Shown: positions 24,055 through 38,100 of the stretch, piece after piece
How positions within the stretch are numbered: the stretch's first letter is position 1
Layout of the letters: each line of letters begins with the position of its first letter
Assembly: GCF_029962835.1 (NCBI RefSeq)
Contig: NC_080575.1
Coordinates: forward strand, 40,648,336-40,712,335
DNA: 64,000 nucleotides
From: Magnolia sinica
Lineage: Eukaryota; Streptophyta; Magnoliopsida; Magnoliales; Magnoliaceae
Direction of reading: 5' to 3'
Position numbers and translations under genes: made by a program
The notes under the pieces: generated by a model
The model's input: the letters and a program-made list of their open reading frames with translations, nothing else
What the model was told of the DNA's origin: nothing
Database searches by the model: none

Positions 24055-24112
<58 letters not shown>

Positions 24113-24864
24113 AGCCAGCAGATAGCTTCAATGCACTCTGCATTTCTTACCTGGAAGTTATCAAATGCCCGAGAAGGAATGTTATCGTCGAATTCCCTCA
24201 TCATGTCCCAGGGTCCATCCCCAACTCCAACTAAAATAATTGACAGTGGATACTCACTGCAACAAAATAAGAAGGTAAGTATGCAGATTCACAAAAAAAA
24301 AAAAAAAAAAAGGATTTTTTCAGCAAAATTCCTCCCAAATCGGATTTTACCAAATAGTGCTTCTAGGAACCTATAGTCCCAGGCGGGGCTTTTTCAGATG
24401 AGAAATTACATTACTGTCCTCTTTTATGTTTTTTAATAACAAAGTGGAGAATGGAGAATTGTGGGGCCCACGTGGTGTGTCTCACATCCAAACCCATCCA
24501 AAAAATGCAAACCAACATAATTATTAGACAAACCAAAAATATGGCAGATTAATCATAAGGTGGGCCAATACATAAACAATAATGTACACCATTCAAAATA
24601 TCCCAACTCAACTGTAGCCCATCCAATGATCTGATTGGCCTGATGTTTTGTTTGTGCTATCAGCATTGTGGGGTGCATACGTCGGAGGGGTTGGATGTTA
24701 TACACATTACCGTGCAGAGCCCACAAGTCTCAACTTTCACTACTTTTAGAGAAAAAAAAATGAGGGCATCTTAGTAATTTCATCTCACAAAAAATGTAAT
24801 TTCAAATTGTCCAGGCACTAATTGGTAAAATCCAATTCTTGGAGGAACTTTGCAGTAAAAATCC

Positions 24865-24924
<60 letters not shown>

Positions 24925-27900
24925 AGAACCAAGAATACCTTGCTCTTACAATAGCATCAACTGTTTTTTGCTCCTGCGGACTTAAACGACCATGCTCAGT
25001 ATCTACACTTCTTGTGACCTACACCATCAACCATGAAGGTTATGAGATATAAGCTTTAAAGTGACTGCCATAACCAAAACGATTGACCAAACCATAGTAG
25101 GAATTAGGAAATCCACGTGCATTTTTGTAGTAAGATCTATTGTATGCTTAGCAGGAACATGGATTATAATTGCATAATCAGATAAGCAATGCGATAGGAT
25201 GAACTATTTAAGTGAATTGCACTTATTCACCTAGTAAAGTGGAATAACCAAACCATAATTTCCATCAATTCCGTCCACTTTCGCACCCAAATACAGCTAA
25301 GAGCTTTCTCTTATTGGCAGAGTCAAGTTTTTCAGTACTTAATTGACCAACATGTGCTATTAAATGACATTTCCAGCTATTATTTCAGTTCTTCAAATTA
25401 ACAGGCCTAGCAAGTTTTCTACTTTGGCTTTTACTTCCTTGATTTTTTAGTATTTCCTTCCAAGTTCAATCTCTCTCATGTCTCTCTCATTCCAATTGAC
25501 AAGATTTGGGCCAGGGTGCACATCTCATGTTAGTATTTCGACTTTGAGAAGGGGGGAAAAAAAGTGGAGCCAAGGAGATCTCTCATGCCTCTCTCATTCC
25601 AAATGACATGATTCGGGCCAGGGTGCACATCCCGAGTTAGCATTTCCACTTTGACAAGGGACAAAGAAAAGGGGTGGAACCAGGGAGATATCATTGGGCC
25701 ATGGTATAGCTATTTCCATATTGATTAATCAATTAAATTATATTTTAATTAGTCCTTTCCTTTTCTTTTTCTTTTCTTTTTTGGTTTCACTTTTGGTGTG
25801 GCATGCTTGCCCTTTTTAGTAAAGTCGCCATTCTCATAAATAAAAAATTTAAAAATTTAAAAAAATTTAAAAAATAATAATAATAATTTTTTTATTTTTT
25901 ATTTAAAAAAAAAAAAAAAAGAAGCAGAAAGAAAGAAAGAAAGAAAGACACTTTGGTGATTCCTTATTCCTAATTTCCAATATCTCTTTTTTAACACAGC
26001 TTTCACTCCTGCATTAATTTTCTATGCATTTCCCATGATTGAGACTTCTAACATCCCCTCCAACAGAATTGTTCCTTAGGTAACTAGGACAAACTGGGCC
26101 AAAGATAATACCTGCCCATCAGCAATTATCAACAAAACATGGTACTGCCCACCACTCTGCTCCACAATGGTCATAGCCATTTCAATGATCGGGGCAAATG
26201 ATGTCGGTCCTGCCACAGGAAAGCAATAAAATCACGAGTTATATCACTGACTAGCTCATTGGAGAATCCTAAAAAAAGAATAAAGCAACAAAGAGTGAAT
26301 AACAACCAGCCAGGCGCAGATGCGGAACTATTTCTCTGTACCGCATCAGTGCTTCCTCAAATCCATTACAAAGTCTATCATCTGGGTAGAAACTGAAGAC
26401 ATCTTGATCATGAGTCGATGCTGCCAAAATACAGAAGGTACTCATCATCTCCAAAATCGAGAAAAAATCTCTTTAAAATAATTAATTTAACAAATCACTT
26501 CAAAAGAAACTACCATCTCCAAATCCAAAACAGGGGATCAAGTTATCCTCATCAAAAGCAGACAAGGTTCTTCCAATAATAGAAATTGCTTGTTCGTAGG
26601 GATTTTGAGTGTCTCCAATGTGATGCAGGCACCGGCGGTTGAATGATCTATTACCTGGAACATGCAATAAGTTAAGCATGTAGTAAACTAGAATAAAATT
26701 TTAGAGCACATAGATGAAGGCGAACCTGTCCACTCGTTGCTCTTTGTGAAGTCAATACCAACAATGAGATTGGAAGACTCAAGGCCAGCATGTGCAAGAG
26801 CCTCAGTCACCTGTGAATGTGTAGCGTTGATCATTCTCATGATTCCAGTAATCGTTGAAAAAATAAAAATGGTTTCCTTACTATGATTGGTATTAATTTA
26901 TTGCCAGTAAAACCATTTAGTCACAATCTACAACTAGTAAAACATCAGCAGACAAACATATAAAAAGAGATTCTAAACATTATCAAATGGACAAGAGTCA
27001 CGAGAAAAGGCCTGATGCCTAATGAGTCGACACATAATAGGCAAGATTAAGTACTTGACATGGTTTGCAACAGCCTAATTCCTAATGAATCAACAGTTTG
27101 TAACCACTCAGATCAGCACCAAAGTATTTAAACAAATGCTGATATGCTTCCCGTGAGAGTTCCATACACAATTTCAAATTATTATATAGAATTTTCTTTT
27201 ACTGACCAAGTTTACAACAAATTCTAGCAAACTTTTTTCCCAGTTCATTACTGTCACAATCAAAAGCCAGACACAGCATGCCAACTTGTTAGCAAATTCT
27301 CAGAGCAATTGCCTTGACTGCAACCACTGGAAAGGACTGTTTTCCAGTTTTCTTGGTGCTTATACAACTGATTATGAATGATATAACATGCTTGAAACAG
27401 TTCATCAAGTAAAGTGGGACATTGGTGCTTGGTACCAAGTAGCAGAGATTGTGTTCTGCATCAACAGCTTCATGTTACTGATCAACCGTCATTTGCAGCT
27501 GCGAAAGGACCAAAAGTGGCCCAAGATTGTTAGTGCACCTTTGGTGTACATAAAGTTGCCTCGTTCACTGCCAAGCCTAAAGCCCGTGGCTAAAGAAACA
27601 TAACAGCCTCAGGTGACCAGATTTTCATAGTAGAAACTTTGAGCCTTGAGGACTAATAGACTGGACAGGGATGGCAACTTCAAACAAGTTTGGCACTACC
27701 CATTATTCAGCCAAATTGGACCCTTACGGATGAGACCGGGACTCATTCTGAGCCTTACATGGCCCACTGTATGAAGTGAAATGGACTTGCCTATATCCAT
27801 TCAGAAATTGCAGACCTGCCAGCTGAGGACAGTTTGGCGTTACTCTGCCTATCCAATTTGAACAATATGTAGGCAAGTCTTATCTGGTTAACCTTGTCAG

Positions 27901-30900
27901 GAGGACAAATTCCATTCACAAGGCCTAACTGGCCTATTGAGAAGCATGGGAGAGTGGATGGAGGAGCTCCAGTGGAACCTTAGCAATATCTACTTCCATG
28001 TAGTCGCCATATCCAGATCATGAGCAGGCTTCTGAATACTTTTCATGCCATTTGCAATTGCAGTATGGGCAGCAGACCGTTTGCCTTCCTATAAGTGAAG
28101 GCGGCATGCCTCTCGGATTTGCAATTGATAGAGGATAATCGATTTCAGGCAGCAGCTACAATGAAACCTTCTTCTCATGAGCATTTGAACATGCGGAGTG
28201 CAGAGTCTCCACCTCTTCATTACATCTAAGGCTGGAAGTTATTCCATAAGTACATATGGCTCGGGAATGATGAAACAAATGTGTCCTTCTCAAGAAGAAC
28301 CTTCAACTTTTATTATGGTCATTTGACCATGTGAAACTAGCTCAAAGAGTCTTCTGCCGTGTCTTCAGACTTCCGTGCGAATCTTCCTCCCCCATTTCTG
28401 GTAATCATCATTCCCCTTCGCTCCCTCCCAGGACATACGCGCCAATTTCCTCCCAAGGCTACCATGATGCATGACTCTTCTAAGTCAACTCTAATGGTCT
28501 ATTTGGCCCTTGGTTGAGCAGATTATTCCCATCAACATCGAGGAGAATGTGATTACCCTATGACTTTTCCAATGGCTGATGAGATAGCCATGAGTGATAA
28601 CTTCTCTCAAACCGCCAGTACTCACAACATAGACCACGGGTTCATGGAGTTTCTACGAACTTTGTCTATCCAAGATCACTAGGGTTCATTCCTGATCAGT
28701 TATATATGTTGATGGCTTGATGACTGTTTACACCAAGTCTACAAAAACAGATAGAAGAAATCTACGAGATGAGAGCAATCAAGCCAGAGCCATTAAAGCT
28801 CGTGACTGTAGAGACTGGATGAACACATTGCTAATGAGTGGCCATTTGTGAGTTCCATATGAAGGATTGGATCAAAGCAGACTCCCATACATATGAGAGA
28901 ATGGTTATTGCTTGATCTCTCAGTTGCAGAAATAGGAGTTCCTCAAGACCAGATCACACGACCTGCAGTAGTGAGTAAAGGAAAAGCTCCAACTAAAGCA
29001 TCTCCTACACGAAGTAGGTCCCTAAAAAACAAGGCAATCAATCCCTTTGAAAATAGAACTACATGTTTGTGGTTAGGCAGGTGCTTGGCCGGTCAGAACT
29101 TCTTTGAATGTTGGATGATCGAAACAATCAGATTGGCTTCAGGAAAGCATCATTCTGTAAAACTTGAATCCTTCTAACAGTGAAGTATCCCATTCACATG
29201 CTCTGAAACATGGACTGAAGTAAAGGCATAAAGTATCCCATTCACAAGACTTGAAATCCAGATCTACAAGGATTTTAAAATCTTAAAATTTAATGGAGGG
29301 GCATTTTCACAAATGGCTCGAGTGGGTTGGCATGTGTGAAGTAGGGGCACGCTAGGGGTGGGCAGCCCGTGTGAGGCGGGTGGCTCGCGTGAGGCGAGAC
29401 CCATGTGAAGTGGGCTCATGTGAAGTGGGGCATGGGCTATGAGATAAAGGGATTGATTCGCCACACTCTATCAGTTTGAACTTTTAGGGCAAGTGGTTAG
29501 TTGTCCTGCATCAAAGTAGTATTAGAGCGGGGGGGTCTCGTGTTCAAGACTTCTCACCGGGGGTGATTAATGGATGGGCATTTTCACACTGGGCTCGAGT
29601 GGGGTGGGCAGAGGCACACTCAGGGTGGGCAGCCCGTGTGAAGCGGGTGGATCGTGTTAAGACCCATGCATGTAAATTGAACAGCCAGTTATCTATTTTA
29701 GAAGTTCAGCTTCTATTCTCCACAATGCAGTAGCTGGTTCCCTTCTCTTTTTTTCTTTTTTTTTTTTGGCAGTTTTGACAGCTATCCCTGCAGATACAGC
29801 AACTGTACAATAATTCTGGTAGAAACATACAGTTTCTGGTCCTATTTATGGAATAGGCAGCTTTAAACTGGGTTTGTTTAAACCATAACCACAATCTACA
29901 ATGTTACAGCTATGTATACAGCTTGTCAGGAAAGAAGCCTTGCAGTTTTCGTAGTATAAAATTCTAGATATTCTCATTTCCTTTTATAGAGGAGCTATTG
30001 AGAAATTTGATAGTACCAACTTAGAAATAGATGGCAGAGACACATTATCTTTAGAAACTTCTGTTCGAATGCAACCTACAAAAAGATGGCGAACACATAC
30101 AAAGCAATGGGTTTTATTTTTTTAGTTTTATAATTTTTTTTTTAAAGAATTATAGCAATGGGTTTATTTATGAGAAAAAGAAAATTTGTCCCTGCAGTTG
30201 CTGATCTTACTCTTACGCATGCATTGCATGATTTATGCATCACTAGATCTTCTGTTAGCATGTGCTGCTAGACTGTTTGGTTCATACCAACAGTCCACTA
30301 CTTTGATTTTTTTTCCAACCCGTATGGTCTGTGGTGGAACTATTTGGTTTCTAAGTGGTCCATAAAATTCCAGACTTTGTTTGCGTTGATCCTGCTACCT
30401 CATGAAGTATTCAACATGATTAGACCTATGAGCATTAACCGATCTTTACTGTAACTGTACCCAGAGAATTTGGAATTCAAGGTTCCACCAAACCCAATAC
30501 TTGCAATACTTGATACCTGAACCTACTTTGAGTAACACAGGCTATTCTAGAAACTATTTACATCCACCATTTAGGTGAGGCTACAACACCAGGAGTATAA
30601 CTGTCACATACAGGGATAGACTAAATGGAATTATGATTCTTGATTTTCCAATGAATAGAAAAGATCAAATCATCTTCACTCGGAACTTTATCTGGTTCAT
30701 CTTCTCCTTGGCAGCTGACACCCAAAACTTAGCAAAGATCAAGTGGCAAGTCAAAGTTGGGTTCAGGATCCTAGGAAAAGTGGAGTTGATATACCCAAGC
30801 TTTGATGCTTAGGGGTTGATTTATCAACAAGAAAAATAAAATAAACTAAAATATTTATGTTGCTGCTCTTCTCAAGGCATTGTCTAAACTCACATCCATT

Positions 30901-33900
30901 GGACAAGAATGCTAAGATGACCACCACATGCCCTACTTTTACATGAGCCCGAGTATTTGTCGATCCATGTGCAGATGTTGCTTCATATCTCTTGTTAATT
31001 GCCGTCGCAGTGCATGCATCGATTTGTTTAGTATGTTGGCTCTTATTGCACACAAATCAAATTCTAGGTGACTGTGGTGGGAAGAAAATTGCCTCACAGC
31101 TTGTGTCAGCTTGATGACTCAAATTGGCAAAATGATTCAGCTCTACTAAGCACCTCATCTAAGCTACCAATCCAACTTAGCTTGACATCTCAGCTCGATT
31201 GAAGCCAGCTTCTTCAACAAGCTTTGTCACCCTTTTGGCTAGCATGAAGGGCAATATTTCTTCTCCAAGAAGCTTCCTTAAAGCACAACTTATAGAATGG
31301 AAAATCTAACAGAGAATTGCTTTTCTTCCATCTACAAAAGTTTTTCTCAAACCCTTCATTGCATTTTTTACTTGCCGGTAGAGCTAATAGGTAACAGCAA
31401 CAGTGGGCAACCTGTTACCAGAGTGGACAAGCAACGGGGACAATGATTGAAATTTTGAAAGGTCATATTTTCTAGGGTGACTGTGGCAACACCAATGAAA
31501 AAGATAAAATAGGTTTCTTCACCATTCTTGATCAGTGACAAAGAACTGATAAGAATGCTGAGAAACTATAGCAAGGATGAACAAAATGAGTGTCACTGTC
31601 AACGAGCACTCACGGTGAACAGTGGTGATGGATGCATCTTCTTTGAGCAATGAAAGATATGATGAGATAAACAGGGAGCGATGGCAGGTTGGAGCTAGAT
31701 TGAGTTTCTCAACTAGTGCTTTGCATAGCTTAACACCAGTGTTTTAAGTATCAATGATATCGGCTGATATATCCCACAATATATCTTGTATCCCACCTGT
31801 GCGATACAAAACACAAAAGTAGTGGGATATATCCCACATGTGCGATCTGGTGAGCATTTTCTATTTTCGATTTTTTTTTTTTTCTATAAATCATGTTAAA
31901 TCAGTATCAAATTGTTACAAATCTATGATTTTTCATGTTTTGCATGAAAATTTTGTATTGGGAGCTTCGATTTCAAGATTTGGAAGAGATAGGCCGAGTT
32001 GCAGAAAATAGAAAAAAATCAAAATTTCTCAATTTCTCACAAATCGGTTGGAATCTTTATGTCCAAACATAAAATCAAACATGTATGTAACCTGATCTAT
32101 TGATTCTTCTTTTGCTTTTGAATGTATTACTTGTGTTTCCACACGTCTTCTTACATTTATAAATTATATGAATGGAGTTCGAATATACTTACATCAATTT
32201 GGTCAGACAACGCATAGGTTAGGCCCACAAAGAAAACCAGTTATGTGCACTTGTTTTTTGTAATGTTCTGATTTATAAGTGTGTATTGATGCCTTTTTTA
32301 ACAATCACTGAAGTTTCATTGAAAAATTCAACAAATTTCCCAATGTTTCCCGATGTTTCCAACAACATCGATTCATTATGCAATACAACTGATATATCCC
32401 TTGTGATAACTGATATGTATCGGTATCCCAAGGGTGCGATACGTAACGTGATATCGATATTTCGAACACCGGCTTACACTACGTAGCTTAGCTTAGACTT
32501 AATGCTATGTACCTCATGAAAATAGCTTAAGTCACTGGTAGCCTAATTTACATACATTGCACACTACATAAGCTACGCTACACGCTACATAGCTTACCCT
32601 ACAAGTTATTTTTCACTAAAACAAAAATCAATTAATGTTTTCAATGATTTGTTGCACTTTTCTATTTTTCAATAAAATATAGCTAAACTTTTCAGCGATT
32701 TTAGTAAAATAATAAAAATAACAATATCTAATCAGTTATCTTGCTCTTTCTTCATCTTTATAGTTAATCTTTGCCCTGCTTTTCTTATTATTTTAGGTTG
32801 TATTGGTTCAACCATATATCATGAAATTTTATTATTAGTCAGTCTAATTTGGTGCAAAATATAATGAGATTTCATGATATTTGGCACAACCAAGTGTAAC
32901 CTACACACTATGTAACTTACTCCTTATGCTTTAAGAGAGTGAACTCTACGCTACATGCTACTCGCTATTCAAAACACCACTCTCAACTAATAGCAATGAA
33001 CAACCATAATTAAACCATTGGGGACCTACAAATTGGATTTAATGAGAAAACATATCACAACATTAGGTATCTCCAAGGTTGTGACTAACCACTTGCATTA
33101 TGATCAGTTGAAATGATTCCTAATCCCTAATTATGAATCCAAATCAAAGGTTTTGCAGTCTTCAGACTTCACTACCTTGTTGAGACTTCATAAGATATCC
33201 AGATGAATAGAAGGAAAAAGAATAAAGAAAACAGACTAACAAAGATAATGATACTGAGTTATTTATTTATTTGAAATATCTGAGGAGATGTCCAAAGAAG
33301 ATGGCACTCGCCCTCTAATGAAAATAAGTTTGTATTAAATGGGTTTCAGTTCCAAAACTGATAGAAAGTTTGGATTTTATTACCTTGGTGAAGGAGACAT
33401 CTTCAAATCTGTAACTTAAATTTGTATTAATTAAATTTCACACACTAAAATGGTTTCAAAAAGATGTTCTGTAAAATAAACTATCAATTTATGGATTACT
33501 TACATTACCGGTAAAACAAATTGTACATTATTTATATGAAATCATATTTAGAAAGGAGGGGGGAAAAAAAAAACAATCACCATCCTAAACATGCCATGAG
33601 GATCTCATTGGCAACACATGTCAAGAAAGTTTGTTCTATCCCAGGTATGTCTAGCATGATTGCTACCTGTTGGTTGCAGAACTTAGTGAAGTGCATACAA
33701 TTGATCAACATCAACACAAACATGCAGATTTGAACTAGATGGCTGTCAAAGAGTAAATCAATCATTCCTTCAGCACATTAGATACGAGCCTTTACCTCTT
33801 AGAATTGACAAAATCACATCAATGACAAAAAACTTTCTATTCTAAAAATTTTCAGCAATAAGTTATTGTTGGTTGCAGGAGCAGGACTGAACGAAAACAT

Positions 33901-35154
33901 ACAATTGATCATCATCACACAAACATGCAAATTTGAACTAGATGGCTGTCAAAGAGTAAATCAATCATTCCTTCAGCATATGAGATATGAGCCTTCCTCC
34001 AGTGCCAATTGGAAAATGGAGGAGAGACTGCAGAATGGTGCAGACTAGGGAGATACTTGACAAACCAATCCAAGATTTACCTCTTAGAATTGATGGAATC
34101 ACACCAATGATGAGAACTTTCTATTCTAACAAATTTCAGCAAAAAATTATATTAATAGCATTAACAAGAGAGTGCTTTTATAATGCATATCTAACCAGGG
34201 AAAACAATTCCAAAGCCTAATTATTCTCAGCCAAAGATTGATTACCACTCAACCTTTGCAATTAATTACCCCTAGAATGGCTTTACATATGTCATTATTT
34301 CTTTATTAAAAATACCAAAACCTTCCCCATTATCCCAAAAAAAAAAAAAGTTAATGTATCAAAAAAAAAAAAGTTTATATATCATTAATGGAGCACTACT
34401 ATAGTGAATCCTATTTTATCAGAAACAACGAGAATAATTTTGGAGAAACTGAAGGGGAATAGATACAAAATCCATCAAAGCCTCTTTTTTTCCGAAAATA
34501 GGTGATAAGGCTCCAATCACTCATTTGGTTCGGTAGAGCTAAGAGTATGCCAACCATAGATGGTAGACCACCTATGACAATGAGATGTTTGATGAGTAGG
34601 ATCAAGTTGAACATGAATGACACCTAGCATCAATCATTTTGGAAGTCCTTGGATCAATTTTCATCTGAAGTCCAAATCCCACTTAACAAACAAAGAGTTT
34701 ATACAATGAAGTCAATTTCGTCAATCTTTTAATATCTTTTCAAGTACTTTAAAAATCAGAGTCTTGCCTTCATGTAGTGAGTATTCGTAATACTTTTCAA
34801 GTTAAAGCTGAGAACTGCACCAAAGATTCTTTATTTTTCTTCATAAATAGTTTTAAAAAATAAGACATTGATCACTTTGATCAAATGTAAATACAAGATA
34901 TCTGCTGGAGGTTGGTTGATGCAGGACAATTAACCACTTGCTCTAAAAGCTCGAACTGTTAGAGTATGGCTAATTAATCCCTCTATCTCCTAGCACAGGC
35001 CCCACATCTCATGGGTTAGGACCTCGGCCGAACCCCCCTCGTGGGCCCCAAACAGGGTGTCCCAAAACGGTTACGTATGGTAAGTCGGTACCGTTATCAT
35101 GGGAGGCACATGTTTGGGTAGAATGTGGACCTTTACCTCCTCCTCCTCCTCCTC

Positions 35155-35194
<40 letters not shown>

Positions 35195-38100
35195 GGGAGA
35201 TCAAAGTTTTATAGGCCCAGTAGGCTTCATCTACATTAGCTAAAAATGAATCGTATCACTCCACACCAAAAATAGCAAATGGACAATAATTCTCAAAAAG
35301 GAAGAACAAGTTTCATATTGATCTAAAAGTTACGTGATCCCAAAAACGTTTTCAATGGTAGGCGTTTAGATCAGTATTATTTTTCGTGTCACCTTAAGAC
35401 GATCTCGTCAAATGAATGGACGGTTTAGATATAACAAATATCCCCACCGAATTCGAGCCCTTAAAAAATTGTACCAAAGACATATTAACTTAAAATTTAC
35501 CAATTAAATTATAAACTACAATTGCTAACTCACAATGCCAAAATCAAATTATTTGAATAGTTTTAAATTGTCATTTGGTGTACGCTTATTTTTTAAAATA
35601 GGGCCTTTTGATTTTTTTCATGATTCACTATCCAATAAATGTCCACTAATACATATAAATTCAGGTTACCTGGTTCAAAAATTAATCAGACAGTCCGATA
35701 CAGCTTCTCACCAAAGAGTGGACCGTTACACCACTATAAACATGTTCCAAATTATAAATGAATGCATATTTGGAATGCTTAGAATATTCCGGATTTAATA
35801 CATATTTTTTTATATTTTTTTGGCAAAAAAAAAAAATTTTACGCCGTTACGGGCCGTTACGCCCCCGTATCGCCGTTACTACCCCGTATCCGTATCGGTT
35901 TTGGAGGTCACCGTTACGCCAACCGATACCGATATGGGACCGCTTCCCACGGGCTACTCCACTCGAGCCTGATGTGAAAATGCCCCTGCATTATTGGTGG
36001 ACCAGAGATTCAGCCACCTACAAAGCTTCGTCCCTATGGAATCTCAAGACGAAACAGGAAATTCTAAAGGGCATTCGCTTCTCAATGGGCAAAGGTAACA
36101 ACATATTTTTCTGGGAGGATCTCTGGGTAGGAGAAGCTCCTTTAAAAGAAGCCTTTCCAAACATATTTCGGCTGGCTCCTAACCATCTTATCTTGGCAGC
36201 TGAAAGCTACTCCCCCTCCAGTACGGAGAAAGTCTGGAACATTCCTTGTAGAAGAAATCTTCTCAATAACGAAATCAAGGAGCTGGCGGCCCTCCTTTCT
36301 CTCCTCAACAACAAAAGCCAAGATCAGCAAGACAGCGACAGACTGATTTGGAGATTTGACAAAAAGGGTACCTTCTCAGTGAAGTCATTCTATAACTGCA
36401 TCCACAAGAACATCAATGCTCTAGAAGATCCTCCTTCAAACAAGGTTTGGAAACACAGGCTCCCTCCAAAGATCGCAGTGTTTGTGTGGCTGGTTAGCAC
36501 TAGGAAAGTCCCGAAGGTTGATAATCTAAGGAAAAGAGGTATGTACATCACAAACATATGCTTGTGTTGTATGGGGGAGGCTGAAATAGTGGACCACCTT
36601 TTCGCCCACTGTCCCTTTATCAACCAGATCTGGCCATTCTTGGTTCAAAGTTTCATGGGTTCTCCCAAATTCCGCAGGCAGTTTACTCAAAGCCTGGCAT
36701 GGTTCAGATTTCGGTAAGAAGACCAAGAAATTCCGCAGGCAGTTTACTCAAAGCCTGGCATGGTTCAGATTTCGGTAAGAAGACCAAGTCCGGAGAATCT
36801 CCTTAGCAGCTACCTGGTGGGCGACATGGGAAGAGAGGAACGGGAGATGCTTCAATGGGGAGTTGCATGATGTAGGGTTTGTAGTGAGAAGAATCCATTA
36901 TTTGATAGTGGAATGGGCCACCTCTTCTCATTCCTCCACCGATTGTAATACGCTTTTGTTTTCTTAGGAAGTCTTGGCCCGCTATCTCAGCAGGCCAAGC
37001 TCCTCTTTTGTAATCCTTTTCTTTCTCAATATAGTTTCTTGTCTCTTTTCAAAAAAAAAAAGATAAGACATTGGACTAAACCACTCATAATTGTTTGGGC
37101 CCACTCCTTGGCTGCATCCCACATTGTTGTAGTCTAATGGGTCCTTGCTGGTAAAAGGACAGATCCTTTGAGGGTTTGCTTATTCCCATTTTGATGGTCG
37201 ATATAAAACAAACATGAGGAGACCTCCACAAGTTTAAAATTAAGAGTATGAAACGAATTTCAAGAAGTGATGTAGACATCTCCTGAGGTGCTAGAAAACA
37301 ATTGCAGAGAATGGAAATAATAATTAAATCGCTAACCGCAATTAGACAGGTATTGGGTGTAAATCTCTCCTAATTATTTGCATAAGATGAAGTTAACTTT
37401 TAAAGATCACTAGGTTCAAAGGATTCAAATAAGTCCCACCCCATTACATGCATTTCATCCTTCTCCCATCATTTTCCAAGGCTCATACAGGTCAAAGGAG
37501 ACGCACTCAATCCATCAGCTAAGGTAATGATCATTTGCAGATCCTACGGCATCAAATAAAACAATTTTGGGTCTATATAACAACATCAATGTCTCATAAC
37601 TCCATGTTCATTAACAAGTTTATTTGGAGAAGGAAGCTCCAGATAGCCAAACTGACTGTTGTTTGGCACAATTCCCATTGTTCTAATTCTTATCTTCCAT
37701 TTTTACGTTACTTTTTTTATAGGAAAAATAATTGCATAGCAAAAATAAATTATGGTGTAAAACTTTTGGGGTGCAAAGATTTGTTAATTCCACATGCTAA
37801 CATCTAAATGCCCACCTACATGCCATGTGCCTCCACTTCTTGCTTTTGGTAGACCACACAATGACAATGTAGATGCATTGTCTCAATGATCAGGCCAATC
37901 CATCAGGTTGGGCCATGCATGCATGTTGAATGTTGACGTTTGGAAAGTCTTCTATTCACCGTTCATTCTTTGATGAATGTCTGCCTAACAGAAATACCAG
38001 CCTGATTCTAGGCCCCGCAACTGCACGTTGGAGGCCCACCTGAAGCAAAGGTAGGATGCAGTAAGGGTATTATAGGTAGGACATGTACAAGGTACAACTA

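Noticed and set aside
28893..29177. 94-residue plus-strand frame in RGLG intron 1
   Set aside because: No recognisable motif, no splice or regulatory context; likely chance.
35758..36717. The whole 319-residue frame as one protein
   Set aside because: Its first 75 residues translate unrelated repeat sequence (CCGTTACG/CCGTATCG blocks); only the part from about 35984 is LINE.
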